A stretch of DNA of 64,000 nucleotides from Acholeplasmatales bacterium (GCA_017961685.1 JAGCWW010000040.1:62001-126000); one strand, 5' to 3'. Shown: positions 7,907-17,738, counted from the stretch's first letter. Notes: a model not told the origin generated them from the letters alone. Numbers and translations are program-made.

Positions 7907-9052
7907 CTAGTTTAAATTGTCGATGCCTTTACCGGCAGCTTCCATTTCGGATCTAATCTTCTCAACTTCTTCTTGAATTTGTTCAGGAGTCATTCCTTCT
8001 AAACTGCCTAGTTTAGCCATTATTAGTTGATCAAGATTTTCCATAGTCTCTTCAAACTTCTTTGCTGTAAATTCAGCCATATCTTCTTCTGAAACATTAA
8101 TTTCATTAACATTTGATTCTTCTTTATCATAATTAACTGGGTTATATTTTTCTGTATCAAATCTAAATTCAGAAACGATAGCAGCCATAATATTAACTTG
8201 GCTTTCATAGTTTTCAATAGCTTCTGGTGTAAGTGGAGTTTTTAACTTAATTTCTAAGTAATCTCTATTATCATCTATACCAAAGTTAACTGTATTTCCT
8301 TCAAGTGAGAACATGAATTGTCCTTTATGCATCTTTTCAAGTTGCATCATCTTTTCAACAACAACTGGTGTAAAGATGTAGAAGAATTGATGTTCATCAA
8401 GAGCATAAGCCATAAATTTATCTGTAAAATCAATTGATTCAACTTCAACTTTATTAAGGCCTCTTGTGACCATTTCTTTAATTCTTTTCTTTTCTTTAAT
8501 ACGAATAACTGTATTAAAACTTCTATTTAAGAAAAATTGATACCATCTACCTCTAAAGAATGTAATCCATTCTGTATGAGTGTTACCTTTACTATCTGTA
8601 TATTGATGCATTTCTTCTAGATGCACATCACATGTTCTAAAGCTTACTCCATGATATGAACCTTGAATCAAATCTTCCATATGCCATCTATCAGGTCTTC
8701 TAGTAAGTAATCCAGAATTCATGATTTCAGCAAGTGGTAGTCCACCATATTCTTCATATGTTGCATCATCATACCATTTCTTAAGTAATGTTTCTACTAA
8801 AGGCTTCTTATAATCTCTACTATATTTCTTAGCTATTGCACTTCTAGATGATGCAATACCTAGACCAACAGCGAAGGCAATAATACCTAAAATTAGTACT
8901 ATCATTCCAAAATCACCGTTAACCTTTAGTAGAAAGAATCCTCCAACTGCAGTTACTATACCACAGGCCATAACAATTAGGCCTACTTTGTGTTTTTTCT
9001 TATATTGAGCTAAAAGTTTCTGACGTTCAGCTTCCAATGCTTCAAAATCCAT
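7907..9052 (-). CDS. DUF3137-family membrane protein
   Basis: The 381-residue protein starts with a coiled, charged N-terminus, then two helices (about residues 23-70) and a cytosolic domain with the DUF3137 blocks IQGSYHGVSFRTCDV, FFRGRWYQF and SLEGNTVNFGI. The C-terminal 90 residues are an acidic coiled coil. The function is unknown; members often sit beside lemA, as here. It starts 24 bases after metK and no terminator is visible between, so it probably shares the metK transcript. Two related proteins lie at 41314..42168 and 42221..43213. Confidence 0.85.
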   Translation of the reverse strand: MDFEALEAERQKLLAQYKKKHKVGLIVMACGIVTAVGGFFLLKVNGDFGMIVLILGIIAFAVGLGIASSRSAIAKKYSRDYKKPLVETLLKKWYDDATYEEYGGLPLAEIMNSGLLTRRPDRWHMEDLIQGSYHGVSFRTCDVHLEEMHQYTDSKGNTHTEWITFFRGRWYQFFLNRSFNTVIRIKEKKRIKEMVTRGLNKVEVESIDFTDKFMAYALDEHQFFYIFTPVVVEKMMQLEKMHKGQFMFSLEGNTVNFGIDDNRDYLEIKLKTPLTPEAIENYESQVNIMAAIVSEFRFDTEKYNPVNYDKEESNVNEINVSEEDMAEFTAKKFEETMENLDQLIMAKLGSLEGMTPEQIQEEVEKIRSEMEAAGKGIDNLN

Positions 9053-9076
9053 TAAAACACCCCCATCATTATTATT

Positions 9077-10210
9077 TTATAATAACTTAGAGAAAATATC
9101 AACTAAATCTAATCTTTCCCAAGTAAAATCCTCATCTTCTCTACCAAAATGACCATAAGCGGCTGTCTTTTTGTAGATTGGACGTTTTAAATCAAGAGTG
9201 TCTATAATCCACTTTGGAGTTAGTGGACAGTTTTCTTTAATACATTCAATAATTGATTCTTCACTTACTTTATTAGTGCCAAAAGTATTTAGATAAATAC
9301 TTACTGGTTTATCTACACCAATAGCATAAGATATTTGAATTTCACATTTATTAGCAAGCTTTGCAGCAACAATATTTTTCGCAATATATCTTGCCGCATA
9401 ACATGCACTTCTATCTACCTTAGATGGATCTTTTCCAGAGAATGCTCCACCACCATGGCGGCTAGCTCCACCATAAGTATCAACTATTATTTTTCTACCA
9501 GTTAAACCACTATCACCCTTAGGTCCACCAACGATGAACATACCTGTAGGGTTAATGATAAATTTTGTGTTTTCATCAAGTAATTCTTTAGGTAATACTT
9601 CATCAAATACAAACTTCTTAATATCAAGTGCAATTCTTGCTTGACTAACACCTTCAGCGTGTTGTGTTGAAAGTAATACAGTGTCTATTCTTAATGGTTT
9701 ATCATCTTCATATTCAATAGTTACTTGTGTCTTACCATCTGGTCTTAAATATGGTAAGATTTTTGACTTTCTAACATATGATAATCTTTGAGCTAATTTA
9801 TGCGCAAGCATAATAGGTAGAGGCATTAATTCTGGTGTTTCATCAGTTGCATAACCAAACATTATACCTTGATCTCCAGCTCCTCCTCTATCTACACCCA
9901 TAGCGATATTCGGTGATTGAGAATGGATACTTGTAATTACAGAAATATTATCTGCATCAAAACCATATTTTCCTCTGTCGTAGCCAATTTCTTTAACTGT
10001 GTTTCTAACTAATTCATCAATATTTGGCATATAATTTGATGTGATTTCACCACATACAAATACAATACCTGTTGTTGTTGTACATTCGCAAGCAACTCTT
10101 GCGTTTTTATCGTGTGCTAATATATCATCTAATATTGCATCACTAATTTGGTCACAGATTTTATCAGGATGTCCTTCTGTGACACTTTCTGATGTGAATA
10201 AGTGTCTCAT
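9077..10210 (-). CDS. metK: S-adenosylmethionine synthase
   Basis: The 377-residue enzyme makes S-adenosylmethionine from methionine and ATP. The ATP-site motif [16 protein letters not shown] is near the start, [15 protein letters not shown] is in the middle, and the phosphate loop [16 protein letters not shown] comes later; all key residues are intact. The ATG overlaps the stop of the TSCPD gene (TAATG). The pair lies behind a SAM-I riboswitch, so SAM should switch off its own synthesis. Confidence 0.98.
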   Translation of the reverse strand: MRHLFTSESVTEGHPDKICDQISDAILDDILAHDKNARVACECTTTTGIVFVCGEITSNYMPNIDELVRNTVKEIGYDRGKYGFDADNISVITSIHSQSPNIAMGVDRGGAGDQGIMFGYATDETPELMPLPIMLAHKLAQRLSYVRKSKILPYLRPDGKTQVTIEYEDDKPLRIDTVLLSTQHAEGVSQARIALDIKKFVFDEVLPKELLDENTKFIINPTGMFIVGGPKGDSGLTGRKIIVDTYGGASRHGGGAFSGKDPSKVDRSACYAARYIAKNIVAAKLANKCEIQISYAIGVDKPVSIYLNTFGTNKVSEESIIECIKENCPLTPKWIIDTLDLKRPIYKKTAAYGHFGREDEDFTWERLDLVDIFSKLL

Positions 10211-10449
10211 TATTTCATTGCCTCCTCTATTGCTTTACATAATTGATCAGCACATGAAGTAGTTTTCATTCCACAAGTATTACCCTTTAAAATAGATATT
10301 ACTTTTTCTACTTCCATGCCTTCTACTAATTTTGAAATGGCTTTTAAATTACCATTACAACCTCCTAAGAATGATACATTGTATAACTTACCATTCTTAA
10401 TTTCGAAATTTATTTTTCTAGCACATACACCATGTGTAATATATTCCAT
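10210..10449 (-). CDS. TSCPD-domain protein (TIGR03905-like)
   Basis: The protein of 79 residues starts at the ATG at 10449, nine bases after AAAGGAGTG; the longer frame upstream runs through the riboswitch terminator and is not coding. It carries the TSCPD pattern: [20 protein letters not shown], a GN-TCG stretch and a late SCADQLCKA. The same domain forms the cysteine-rich tail of some B12-dependent ribonucleotide reductases, but these small stand-alone proteins are uncharacterised. It is first in the SAM-riboswitch operon and overlaps metK by one base, which suggests a link to SAM or methionine metabolism; that link is inference. Confidence 0.85.
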   Translation of the reverse strand: MEYITHGVCARKINFEIKNGKLYNVSFLGGCNGNLKAISKLVEGMEVEKVISILKGNTCGMKTTSCADQLCKAIEEAMK

Positions 10450-10465
10450 TAAACTCACTCCTTTC

Positions 10466-10615
10466 AAAAATAAAAGACCTTCTAGCAAGGTCTTATAATT
10501 AGTCTCATTGCTAGATAAAATATCCCTCGCTAAAAGCACCTAACTTAAAAGGTTGCTACCGCTTCACAGATTAGCTATTCTCCACGGTTCTTAATAAGAT
10601 TATTATTAAGTTCAT
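10466..10615 (-). promoter_or_regulatory. SAM-I (S-box) riboswitch with transcription terminator
   Basis: The minus-strand leader has the S-box core in order: AAGAACCGTGGAG, a GAAGCGG-type segment leading to GCAACC, and TTAGGTGCT followed by GAGGGATA. The outer helix pairs CTTAT with ATAAG. A terminator hairpin (AAGACCTT/AAGGTCTT, 10474..10494) and a T run follow. An alternative helix is visible: TCTAGCAA (10515..10508) can pair with TTGCTAGA (10488..10481), which would break the terminator. When SAM is bound the terminator should form and stop TSCPD-metK transcription. Confidence 0.92.
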
Positions 10616-10620
10616 TAACT

Positions 10621-10649
10621 ATCATATACCATAATTGTTGCATTGTCAA
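10621..10649 (-). promoter_or_regulatory. Promoter of the SAM-riboswitch operon
   Basis: A perfect -35 TTGACA (10644..10649) and TATGAT -10 (10621..10626) on the minus strand are 17 bases apart. The riboswitch begins right after the expected start point. Confidence 0.9.
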
Positions 10650-10673
10650 ATGGTATTTTAAAGAAATAAAAAA

Positions 10674-10696
10674 GAGCGGTTTTTTAATCGCTCCTT
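10674..10696 (-). terminator. Rho-independent terminator after the HD-GYP-like gene
   Basis: A short GC-richer stem (GAGCG/CGCTC) with an A-rich loop is followed on the minus strand by TTTTTTATTT, just after the stop at 10701. Confidence 0.7.
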
Positions 10697-10700
10697 TTAA

Positions 10701-12011
10701 TTATATTGCACTATTGTATAAGTCTTCATACTTATTACTATTTTTAATGAATTTATCGAATACTTCTTCATCAAAATAATCCATTAATTCATGATTCATA
10801 AAATCAATTGTTAGTTTATGAGAATAAGGTCTTTTATAACTTTTTGCTTCTCTCATTGTGATATAACAATCACATATTAAAATAATTTGTGATTCCATAT
10901 CCATAAGCATATTATTCATTTCATTTTTAAATGATTTAGTTGGTGCGCCTTCAATATGCATTCTAATTATATCTTCACATTTTTGTTCAAGTTGTAGACG
11001 TCTTGCTACTTTAGCACCTATTTCACTTCTACGTCTAACCTCTTCATAATCTTCTTCACTCATGTTTTCCTTTTTAATAACTACTAAATTCTTTCTTTCT
11101 TCAACATGAATAGATGCATATTTATCTAATTCTGCTAATTCATTTTGTGATAATCTTAAAGTTTTACCTAAGTCGCTTGATAAAGATTTAATTAAATTAA
11201 TGTGATCTCTATCATTACCACTAACAGTTCTCATACCTAGAATAACACTAAATAAATCATTAACTACATCACTATAATCTGTTTGTACTCCTTGACGCTT
11301 AACAGCTTCATTTTTTCTTTCTAAATAAGCATATTGAGCAATACCTACATTGGTTGTTAGTACAATCATGTAAAGTATCAAAAATAGCGTTCTAAGGAGA
11401 ATATCTATAAATTCTTTAGTTGTAAAGAATGTTCTTAAAAACTCTAATAAATTTGTTGCATATTCTGCATTAACAATACTATAAGTTATTGTAAAATGAA
11501 TGATTGTTATAATTACTAGCATCCATTTAGAAATACTAATTAACATCTTCTTATCTTGATATAGAGATACTACAAGTAATGAGTAATAAATTAAAATATA
11601 ACCAGCTTCACCTATACCTAAGTATTCCATACCATCTACATTCATCTGTGTTTTAAGTTTAAAGTAGATTAAAACACTCGATAGTATCATATAGAATGCC
11701 GCAATGTACATAGCTATTTGTTGCTTTATTTTATCATTTGTTGAATCATTAATTAATTTTGATAGTGTTCTATTTAATCCAAATGTAACTGGGACAAAGA
11801 TAATAGTTAATACCCAGTTAGAGGTTCCACTAGCAATTAATGAAATCAAGAATAAGATTAATGTATATGTGATGTTTGAAAAGAATATAATGTTTTTAAT
11901 AACGATATTTTTTCTTTTCAAAACAGCATAATCATCTGTAATATCTATTCCTTTTTCAAATGAAAGCATATTATTAAGTTTGCCAAAAAGTTTAACAAAC
12001 AGCTTTTTCAT
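10701..12011 (-). CDS. Membrane protein with degenerate HD-GYP-like domain
   Basis: The 436-residue protein has about seven hydrophobic segments between residues 36 and 225, then a cytosolic domain. That domain follows the HD-GYP plan: a helix at 290-315, MSEEDYEEVRRRSEIGAKVA (HD-GYP has a conserved His before the Gly), RMHIEGAPTKSF where HD-GYP has HE..GxGYP, and DCYITMREAKSYKRPYS matching the family's DxYDALTS..RPYR block. The HD pair, the second His and GYP are gone, so it probably cannot cleave cyclic-di-GMP. It may be a sensor or binding protein. An ATG after GGAGGAG supports the start; a hypothetical gene lies 18 bases upstream. Confidence 0.72.
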   Translation of the reverse strand: MKKLFVKLFGKLNNMLSFEKGIDITDDYAVLKRKNIVIKNIIFFSNITYTLILFLISLIASGTSNWVLTIIFVPVTFGLNRTLSKLINDSTNDKIKQQIAMYIAAFYMILSSVLIYFKLKTQMNVDGMEYLGIGEAGYILIYYSLLVVSLYQDKKMLISISKWMLVIITIIHFTITYSIVNAEYATNLLEFLRTFFTTKEFIDILLRTLFLILYMIVLTTNVGIAQYAYLERKNEAVKRQGVQTDYSDVVNDLFSVILGMRTVSGNDRDHINLIKSLSSDLGKTLRLSQNELAELDKYASIHVEERKNLVVIKKENMSEEDYEEVRRRSEIGAKVARRLQLEQKCEDIIRMHIEGAPTKSFKNEMNNMLMDMESQIILICDCYITMREAKSYKRPYSHKLTIDFMNHELMDYFDEEVFDKFIKNSNKYEDLYNSAI

Positions 12012-12029
12012 TTTACTCCTCCAAAATAA

Positions 12030-12671
12030 TTATTTCTTAAAAGAATCTAAGGCTACTAAATTAAGTAATGCTTTATTAGCTAAATCGCTCTTCTCTTTAA
12101 GTGATTGTTTAATACTAGTTGAATTATCACTTAAATCATTAGTGAAATTACTAAATAGTAATAAATCTAAAATCATCATAACTGCGCCTATTGATAAGAA
12201 GGCAATACCTACTGAATATAGGGCATAAGGTTTTTCCTTACCAGAACCAGCAATAAAGAATATAACACTTAGTAACATTAAGCCTAAGCTTATACCTACT
12301 AAAATCCAGAATGTTTTAATATTCTTATTAGTCTTCTTTTCATTTTTAACTTTAGCTTTGTTAGATAAATCTAAAACCTTCTTATAACAATCTTCATAAT
12401 AGTTAAATGTTTGTTTTAAATTGTTATAAAGTTCAATTTGTTCATTTACATCATAATCATTAAAGCTTTTGATGTATAATGCTGAATGATATTTTAAAAT
12501 ATCAATATCACTAGCTAGAGTTTTAGAATTTAATCCTAGATTTAATTCATCATTGTTTTTAATAATTACATCTTTCATCCTATCTAATTCAGTAATAAAG
12601 TATTCAACATTATCTACTAACTTAGTTTCTTTTGTCTCTTCAAAATCATTAATAATTTTTTCAACGTCCAT
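12030..12671 (-). CDS. Hypothetical protein, helical with two membrane segments
   Basis: The 213-residue protein has a long acidic helical N-terminal half (coiled-coil-like, to about residue 120) followed by two membrane helices at about 121-142 and 150-172 joined by a short GKEKPYA loop, then a polar tail. I do not recognise the family. A GGGGG-type site precedes the ATG. It sits between fmt and the HD-GYP-like membrane protein with short gaps and probably shares their transcript; a functional link to the latter is possible but unproven. Confidence 0.68.
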   Translation of the reverse strand: MDVEKIINDFEETKETKLVDNVEYFITELDRMKDVIIKNNDELNLGLNSKTLASDIDILKYHSALYIKSFNDYDVNEQIELYNNLKQTFNYYEDCYKKVLDLSNKAKVKNEKKTNKNIKTFWILVGISLGLMLLSVIFFIAGSGKEKPYALYSVGIAFLSIGAVMMILDLLLFSNFTNDLSDNSTSIKQSLKEKSDLANKALLNLVALDSFKK

Positions 12672-12684
12672 TAAATAACCCCCT

Positions 12685-13605
12685 TTATTTAATTACTTCA
12701 CCTAATTTAAAGTAATTAGGCATACCATTATAAAAGTCCTTTATACTCATTTTGTTTTTACCTTCTAATTGAATAGTTAATGGGTAAATAACGCCATTTT
12801 TTACCTTTATTCCAAGTCGTTTATTTGTATCAACGATTTCTCCTATTTCACCATCTATTTCCTTATATTCATAAGTAGAAGAATAAATCTTTATTTTCTT
12901 ATCGTTATATATAGCATAACCCCCTGGAACATCAGATAAACCTCTAATTTGATTATACACCATTAAAGCGTCATTGTTGAAGTTTATTTTTTCATCTTCT
13001 TTTGTAATATTGTAAGCAAAGCTTACTAATGATGGATCTTGTTTGATTGGTTTTATCTCATTATTTATTATTTTAGGTAGGGTATCTATTAATAAATTAC
13101 TACCTAGAATACTTAATCTTTCCGTTAATTTAGTTGTATTATCATCATTAATTAATAACTTATCTTGAGTAATGATATCACCATCATCCATCTTTTCAGC
13201 CATATACATAATAGTTACTCCTGCATATTCATCACCATTAATTATCGCATGATGTATCGGAGCTCCACCTCTATATTTAGGTAGTAATGATGCATGAACA
13301 TTAATGCATTTATATTTAGGATAATCAAGTAGAATTTTTGGAATGATTTGACCATATGCAGCTGTAACAATAATATCAGGATTCACATCAAGAATTCTTT
13401 GATAATCTTCTCTAATTTTAGTTGGTTGAAAAACTTCAATATTATTTGCTAAAGCTACTTCTTTCACCTTTGAAGGTGTAAGTATTCTTTTTCTACCTAC
13501 TTCTTTATCAGGTTGTGTAACAACTAAAACAACCTCATAATTTTTAATTAAATCTTCTAAACTTGGAACAGCAAAGCTTGGTGTTCCCATAAAAACAATA
13601 CGCAT
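12685..13605 (-). CDS. fmt: Methionyl-tRNA formyltransferase
   Basis: The 306-residue enzyme formylates initiator Met-tRNA using 10-formyl-THF. It opens MRIVFMGTPSFAVPSL, has the catalytic region CINVHASLLPKYRGGAPIHH (Asn, His and the SLLP loop intact), and a C-terminal OB-like domain for tRNA binding. Its start lies 11 bases after the priA stop, with AAGGAGTG upstream; priA-fmt is a familiar order. The peptide deformylase gene that sits between them in Bacillus is absent here. Confidence 0.97.
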   Translation of the reverse strand: MRIVFMGTPSFAVPSLEDLIKNYEVVLVVTQPDKEVGRKRILTPSKVKEVALANNIEVFQPTKIREDYQRILDVNPDIIVTAAYGQIIPKILLDYPKYKCINVHASLLPKYRGGAPIHHAIINGDEYAGVTIMYMAEKMDDGDIITQDKLLINDDNTTKLTERLSILGSNLLIDTLPKIINNEIKPIKQDPSLVSFAYNITKEDEKINFNNDALMVYNQIRGLSDVPGGYAIYNDKKIKIYSSTYEYKEIDGEIGEIVDTNKRLGIKVKNGVIYPLTIQLEGKNKMSIKDFYNGMPNYFKLGEVIK

Positions 13606-13616
13606 AAAATCACTCC

Positions 13617-15917
13617 TTAAATTAATGTTGGATCATGATCAACATAAATATTTATATCTTGATATTCTTCTAAGATTTTAAATAAATCATAGTTATCAGA
13701 TTTGTTTTTAATAGTTAATTGTACTCTAAATTTATTATTAACTCTTGCGATATTAGCACTTGCTGGACCTACAACTAAAGCAAGTGGATAGATTTGTTTA
13801 ATCTTATTTTTAATAATTTGACCATATTCATATGCTTTTTTATAGTCATCATGCTCAATAACTATTTGCGATAAGTTTATAAATGGTGGTAAGCTTGATA
13901 ATTCTCTATATTTTATTTCTTTATCATAAAATACTTCGTAATTATTGTATTTTGTTGTATCAATAGAATAATGATTTGTATTATAGCTTTGTACTACTAC
14001 ATCACCCTTTATATCTCTTCTACCGGCACGTCCCGCAACTTGCATTATTAAATCATATGTTCTTTCTGAGTTTCTATAATCAGGCATCTTTAATGTAATA
14101 TCAGCAAGTAATATACCTACAAGTGTAACTTTATCAAAATCTAAGCCTTTAGAAATCATTTGTGTACCTACTAAAACACTAGCCTTTTCATCCATAAAAT
14201 CTTTTATCATTTGAGCATGGCTTCCTTTTTTAGTAGTAGTATCAGAATCCATTCTAATAACAGTTGTATTAAACTTCTTTTTTACTTGTTCTTCAACTTG
14301 TTCACTACCTATACCTATTTCCTTAACCATATTAGAGTGGCAGCTAGGGCATTCAGTAACCTTATCCATTTTGTATCCACAGTAGTGGCAAACAAGCTTA
14401 TCTGTAGTCTTGTGATAAGTTAGGGTAATATCGCAGTTAGGGCATTTTACAGCCTCACCACAGCTTCTACACATAATAAAGCTAGAATAACCTCTCTTAT
14501 TAATTAAAAGCATTACTTGTTCGTTTTTTTCTAATCTATCTGATATTAAATTACTTAAGGTATTAGAAAACATTGATCTATTACCTAAAGCAATTTCATT
14601 ACTCATATTTATAATATGCATATTAGGCAAAACAGAATTATTTGCTCTATATTTTAAAGTTAATAATTCATATTCACCATTCTTAGCTTTATAGAAGGAA
14701 TCAATTGATGGAGTTGCACTACCTAAAACTAGAGGGCAGTTATGATAATCTGCACGCATCCTAGCTACATCTTTGGCGTTATATCTAGGATTAGAATCTT
14801 GTTTATAAGTGTGTTCATGTTCTTCATCAATTATAATTATTCCAATATCTTTTAGTGGAGAAAATATAGCACTTCTAGCACCTACAACAACCTTTACCTC
14901 ACCACGGTAAATCTTTCTCCATTCATCATATCTTTCATTATCATTCATGGCACTATGGAATATAGCACAATCTTTAATTCTCATTTTAACCCTTGCGGCC
15001 ATTTGAGGCGTTAAAGATATTTCAGGTACTAAGAAGATAGCACTTTTACCCATCTCTAAGCAGTCTAAGATTAATCTAATATAGACTTCAGTTTTACCTG
15101 AACCAGTTACACCATATAAAAGGTATGTTTTTTTATCGTATAAATCGATAGAATTATAGGCTTTAGTTTGTTCATCATTTAAGTTTTCAACAACATTAGC
15201 TCTATCAATTTGGTTTTTAACTTCCCTATAAACTTCCTTCTTATATATTTCAACAAATCCATTTTTCTCTAATGTTTTTAAACTAGATTGTGAGAATTCA
15301 TTTAATTCTTTCTTATTTACTTCTTTTTTCTCAAGTAAATAATCTAATATTTCTTGTTGCTTAGATTCTTTTAAAAAAGCATATTTAACAAGCTTTACAA
15401 AAGAATCTTCTTTTATTTTATCTTTTCTTTCGTAATCATAAATTACTTCGACATTTTTAAGTCTAATTTCATATTTTAAGCTATTTAAATCTTCTTGGGC
15501 GATACTATCCATATCAATTTCATCACTATTAGTAAAATACTTACTTATTTCACTTGATAAGTTATCATTTAGTTTTCTTATAGTTTTCTTATAAGAAATT
15601 GATAAGGCATTAGGAATCATTGTTTTTAAAACCGTGATTAAAAAAGATGAAGTTCTATGAGCTATCTTTCTAGCTAAATCTAACATTTCCATGCTTAAAA
15701 CAGGCACTAAATCTAATACCTCTTTTATTTCTTTTAACCCCTCATTATTTACTTCATCAATCAAGTCCATAACAAAGCCTAATACATTTCTTGGGCCAAA
15801 AGGAACTAATACTCTACTTCCTCTTTCAATAATTCCTTCAAACTCTTTAGGAACTATATATGTATATGGCTTATTAACTTGTTTGGCTTTTACATCTACA
15901 ATTACTAAAGCGTTCAT
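13617..15917 (-). CDS. priA: Primosomal protein N' (replication restart helicase PriA)
   Basis: The 766-residue helicase reloads the replisome at stalled forks. Walker A is GVTGSGKTEVY and the DEAD-box motif is IDEEHEHTYKQ. The zinc-binding insert has CRSC, CPNC, CHYC and CPSC pairs, and GTQMISKGLDFDKV and QVAGRAGR complete the helicase core. The N-terminal domain opens with the usual VDVKAKQVNKPYTY. All motifs are intact. GGTGG precedes the ATG; fmt follows closely. Confidence 0.97.
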   Translation of the reverse strand: MNALVIVDVKAKQVNKPYTYIVPKEFEGIIERGSRVLVPFGPRNVLGFVMDLIDEVNNEGLKEIKEVLDLVPVLSMEMLDLARKIAHRTSSFLITVLKTMIPNALSISYKKTIRKLNDNLSSEISKYFTNSDEIDMDSIAQEDLNSLKYEIRLKNVEVIYDYERKDKIKEDSFVKLVKYAFLKESKQQEILDYLLEKKEVNKKELNEFSQSSLKTLEKNGFVEIYKKEVYREVKNQIDRANVVENLNDEQTKAYNSIDLYDKKTYLLYGVTGSGKTEVYIRLILDCLEMGKSAIFLVPEISLTPQMAARVKMRIKDCAIFHSAMNDNERYDEWRKIYRGEVKVVVGARSAIFSPLKDIGIIIIDEEHEHTYKQDSNPRYNAKDVARMRADYHNCPLVLGSATPSIDSFYKAKNGEYELLTLKYRANNSVLPNMHIINMSNEIALGNRSMFSNTLSNLISDRLEKNEQVMLLINKRGYSSFIMCRSCGEAVKCPNCDITLTYHKTTDKLVCHYCGYKMDKVTECPSCHSNMVKEIGIGSEQVEEQVKKKFNTTVIRMDSDTTTKKGSHAQMIKDFMDEKASVLVGTQMISKGLDFDKVTLVGILLADITLKMPDYRNSERTYDLIMQVAGRAGRRDIKGDVVVQSYNTNHYSIDTTKYNNYEVFYDKEIKYRELSSLPPFINLSQIVIEHDDYKKAYEYGQIIKNKIKQIYPLALVVGPASANIARVNNKFRVQLTIKNKSDNYDLFKILEEYQDINIYVDHDPTLI

Positions 15918-15976
15918 TATACCACCAATTATATTATAACATATATATAAATTATTTTTTAATTTAAATTAAAAAA

Positions 15977-16010
15977 AAGTAATTAGCCTATTTTAATTGG
16001 CTAATTACTT
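15977..16010 (-). terminator. Rho-independent terminator overlapping the adenosine deaminase 3' end
   Basis: A perfect 12-bp stem (AAGTAATTAGCC/GGCTAATTACTT) followed on the minus strand by eight Ts. Its 5' arm lies within the last codons of the gene. Confidence 0.88.
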
Positions 16011-16929
16011 CATCTATCATCTCTTTGTCTGCGAATGAATGTTTCATTGCGTTAATATTCATTTGTTTTAAAGCTTCATCGCTTAAGTTAAAATATTGCT
16101 TAAGTAAGTGATATTCTTCGTTTAAAGTAATGTTTGAAACAGTTCTATCATCGGTATTTATACACACATTTAAACCTAAATCAATCATTTCTTTAATATG
16201 GTGTTTATCATAACTAATGCAGTTAAATGTATCAATATTAGATGTAGGACATACTTCAAATAAAGTATTATTTTTTATTGCTTTATCTACTAATGATTTA
16301 TCATGTATGATATTTATACCATGACCAATTCTTTTAATATCATTATCTAAAGCAATTTTAATATTACTTACAATATTTTCTTCACCTGAATGAATTGTAA
16401 AAGGGATATTTAATTTCTTAACTTCTTTTATTAAATCAATTAACTTATCATTAGGAAATAATTTTTCTGATCCAGCTAAGTCAAGTCCAACAATTCTTTT
16501 ATCGATATGTTTTAAATATAAATCAATTATTTTTTTATTATCTTCATATGGTAAGTGTCTCATCATACATAAAATTAAATTAATTTTTATTTTATTCTTT
16601 TCTAGATCAAAGCCATCTAGTACTGCTTGACATACTTCTTCTAGACTTAAATTAGAAGTATGAAATATAGGTGCAAATCTTACTTCAGCATAAATGATAT
16701 CATCTTTTATTAAATCTAGGGCTAATTCATGAGCAACTCTTTTTAAGTTATCATAGCTTTGCATAACTTTAATTGGATAATCAAATCTAGTTAAGTATTC
16801 ATCTAGACTACTTAAATTTTTTCCAACCATATTTTTTTTACAAGTCTCATAATCGATATTTAGTAATTCACTAACTGTATCAATTCTAACAGATCCATCA
16901 AGATGAATATGTAACTCAATTTTCTTCAT
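15988..16929 (-). CDS. add: Adenosine deaminase
   Basis: The protein of 313 residues converts adenosine to inosine in purine salvage. It has the metal-binding start ELHIHLDGSVR, the catalytic HSGEE, the metal His in IGHGINI, EVCPTSNI, and the late INTDDRTVS with the metal/catalytic Asp pair. All active-site residues are present. The longer frame begins at a TTG, but GGAGGTG lies just before the ATG at 16929, which is the better start. It is a single-gene unit with its own terminator. Confidence 0.94.
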   Translation of the reverse strand: MKKIELHIHLDGSVRIDTVSELLNIDYETCKKNMVGKNLSSLDEYLTRFDYPIKVMQSYDNLKRVAHELALDLIKDDIIYAEVRFAPIFHTSNLSLEEVCQAVLDGFDLEKNKIKINLILCMMRHLPYEDNKKIIDLYLKHIDKRIVGLDLAGSEKLFPNDKLIDLIKEVKKLNIPFTIHSGEENIVSNIKIALDNDIKRIGHGINIIHDKSLVDKAIKNNTLFEVCPTSNIDTFNCISYDKHHIKEMIDLGLNVCINTDDRTVSNITLNEEYHLLKQYFNLSDEALKQMNINAMKHSFADKEMIDEVISQLK

Positions 16930-16987
16930 AATATGCACCTCCAATAATATTATACTATAAAATTACATAATTTTAAAGCAAACAAAA

Positions 16988-17007
16988 AACGGCTAATTTT
17001 AGCCGTT
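16988..17007 (-). terminator. Rho-independent terminator after the aquaporin gene
   Basis: A 9-bp stem AACGGCTAA/TTAGCCGTT is followed on the minus strand by TTTTTTG, 12 bases past the stop codon. Confidence 0.88.
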
Positions 17008-17018
17008 AATTGTTTTTA

Positions 17019-17738
17019 TTATTGTTCGATATCTTCTTCTTTAGCTTCTTCTCCACTATCTTTTGTTAAGAAAGTATGAAGAACTGCAGCTAATGCACCA
17101 CCAGCAAGTGGAGCTAAGATAAATACCCAAACTTGTTTAATTGGATCAGTTCCAAAATCATAGATTAATGAACCAAGTGCAGTTGCTAAGCTTCTAGCAG
17201 GGTTAACTGATGTACCAGTTAGACCAATACCTACTAAGTGAACTAAAGTTAAAGTTAAACCAATAATTAGACCAGCTAACTTACCGCTAACCTTTTCACT
17301 CTTTTCATCAGTAACATGAAGAATAACAAATACAAAGATACAAGTTAAGACGATTTCAACTAAGATTGCTGCAATAATTCCACCTGCATCTTCTTGACCA
17401 TTTACATAGCCATTGCATCCTGGGTTAACAAAGCTCATATCAGCCATCTTGAAGATTCCAAATAATAGAACGGCTCCAACAAATCCTCCAAGAACTTGAG
17501 CACCTACATAAATGAAGAATTCTTTAACTGTTAATTTCTTCTTAATTAAGAATGCAAGTGATACTGCTGGATTGATATGGCATCCTGAAATTCTACCAAT
17601 TGAATAAGCCATAGCAACGATTACTAAACCAAATGCTAAAGCAGCTCCAACTGTAGTATCTGTTAGAATTGCTGCACCACATGCGCAGAATACTAATACA
17701 AATGTACCAATACATTCAGCTATAAATTTTTTTAACAT
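17019..17738 (-). CDS. Aquaporin / MIP family channel
   Basis: The 239-residue channel has six helices and the two pore boxes HINPAVSLA and SVNPARSLATAL, with EC..GTF at the start. The second NPA box is followed by Arg and Ser, and AARSLGTA-like spacing and length resemble AqpZ water channels more than glycerol facilitators, which usually have NPARD. An extracellular loop with a cysteine and QEDAGG precedes the fourth helix. The acidic tail (EEAKEEDIEQ) is unremarkable. It has its own AAAGGAG site and terminator. Confidence 0.93.
   Translation of the reverse strand: MLKKFIAECIGTFVLVFCACGAAILTDTTVGAALAFGLVIVAMAYSIGRISGCHINPAVSLAFLIKKKLTVKEFFIYVGAQVLGGFVGAVLLFGIFKMADMSFVNPGCNGYVNGQEDAGGIIAAILVEIVLTCIFVFVILHVTDEKSEKVSGKLAGLIIGLTLTLVHLVGIGLTGTSVNPARSLATALGSLIYDFGTDPIKQVWVFILAPLAGGALAAVLHTFLTKDSGEEAKEEDIEQ

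Noticed and set aside
10450..10539. N-terminal extension of the TSCPD frame
   Set aside because: It runs through the SAM-riboswitch terminator; the AAAGGAGTG site and homology place the start at 10449.
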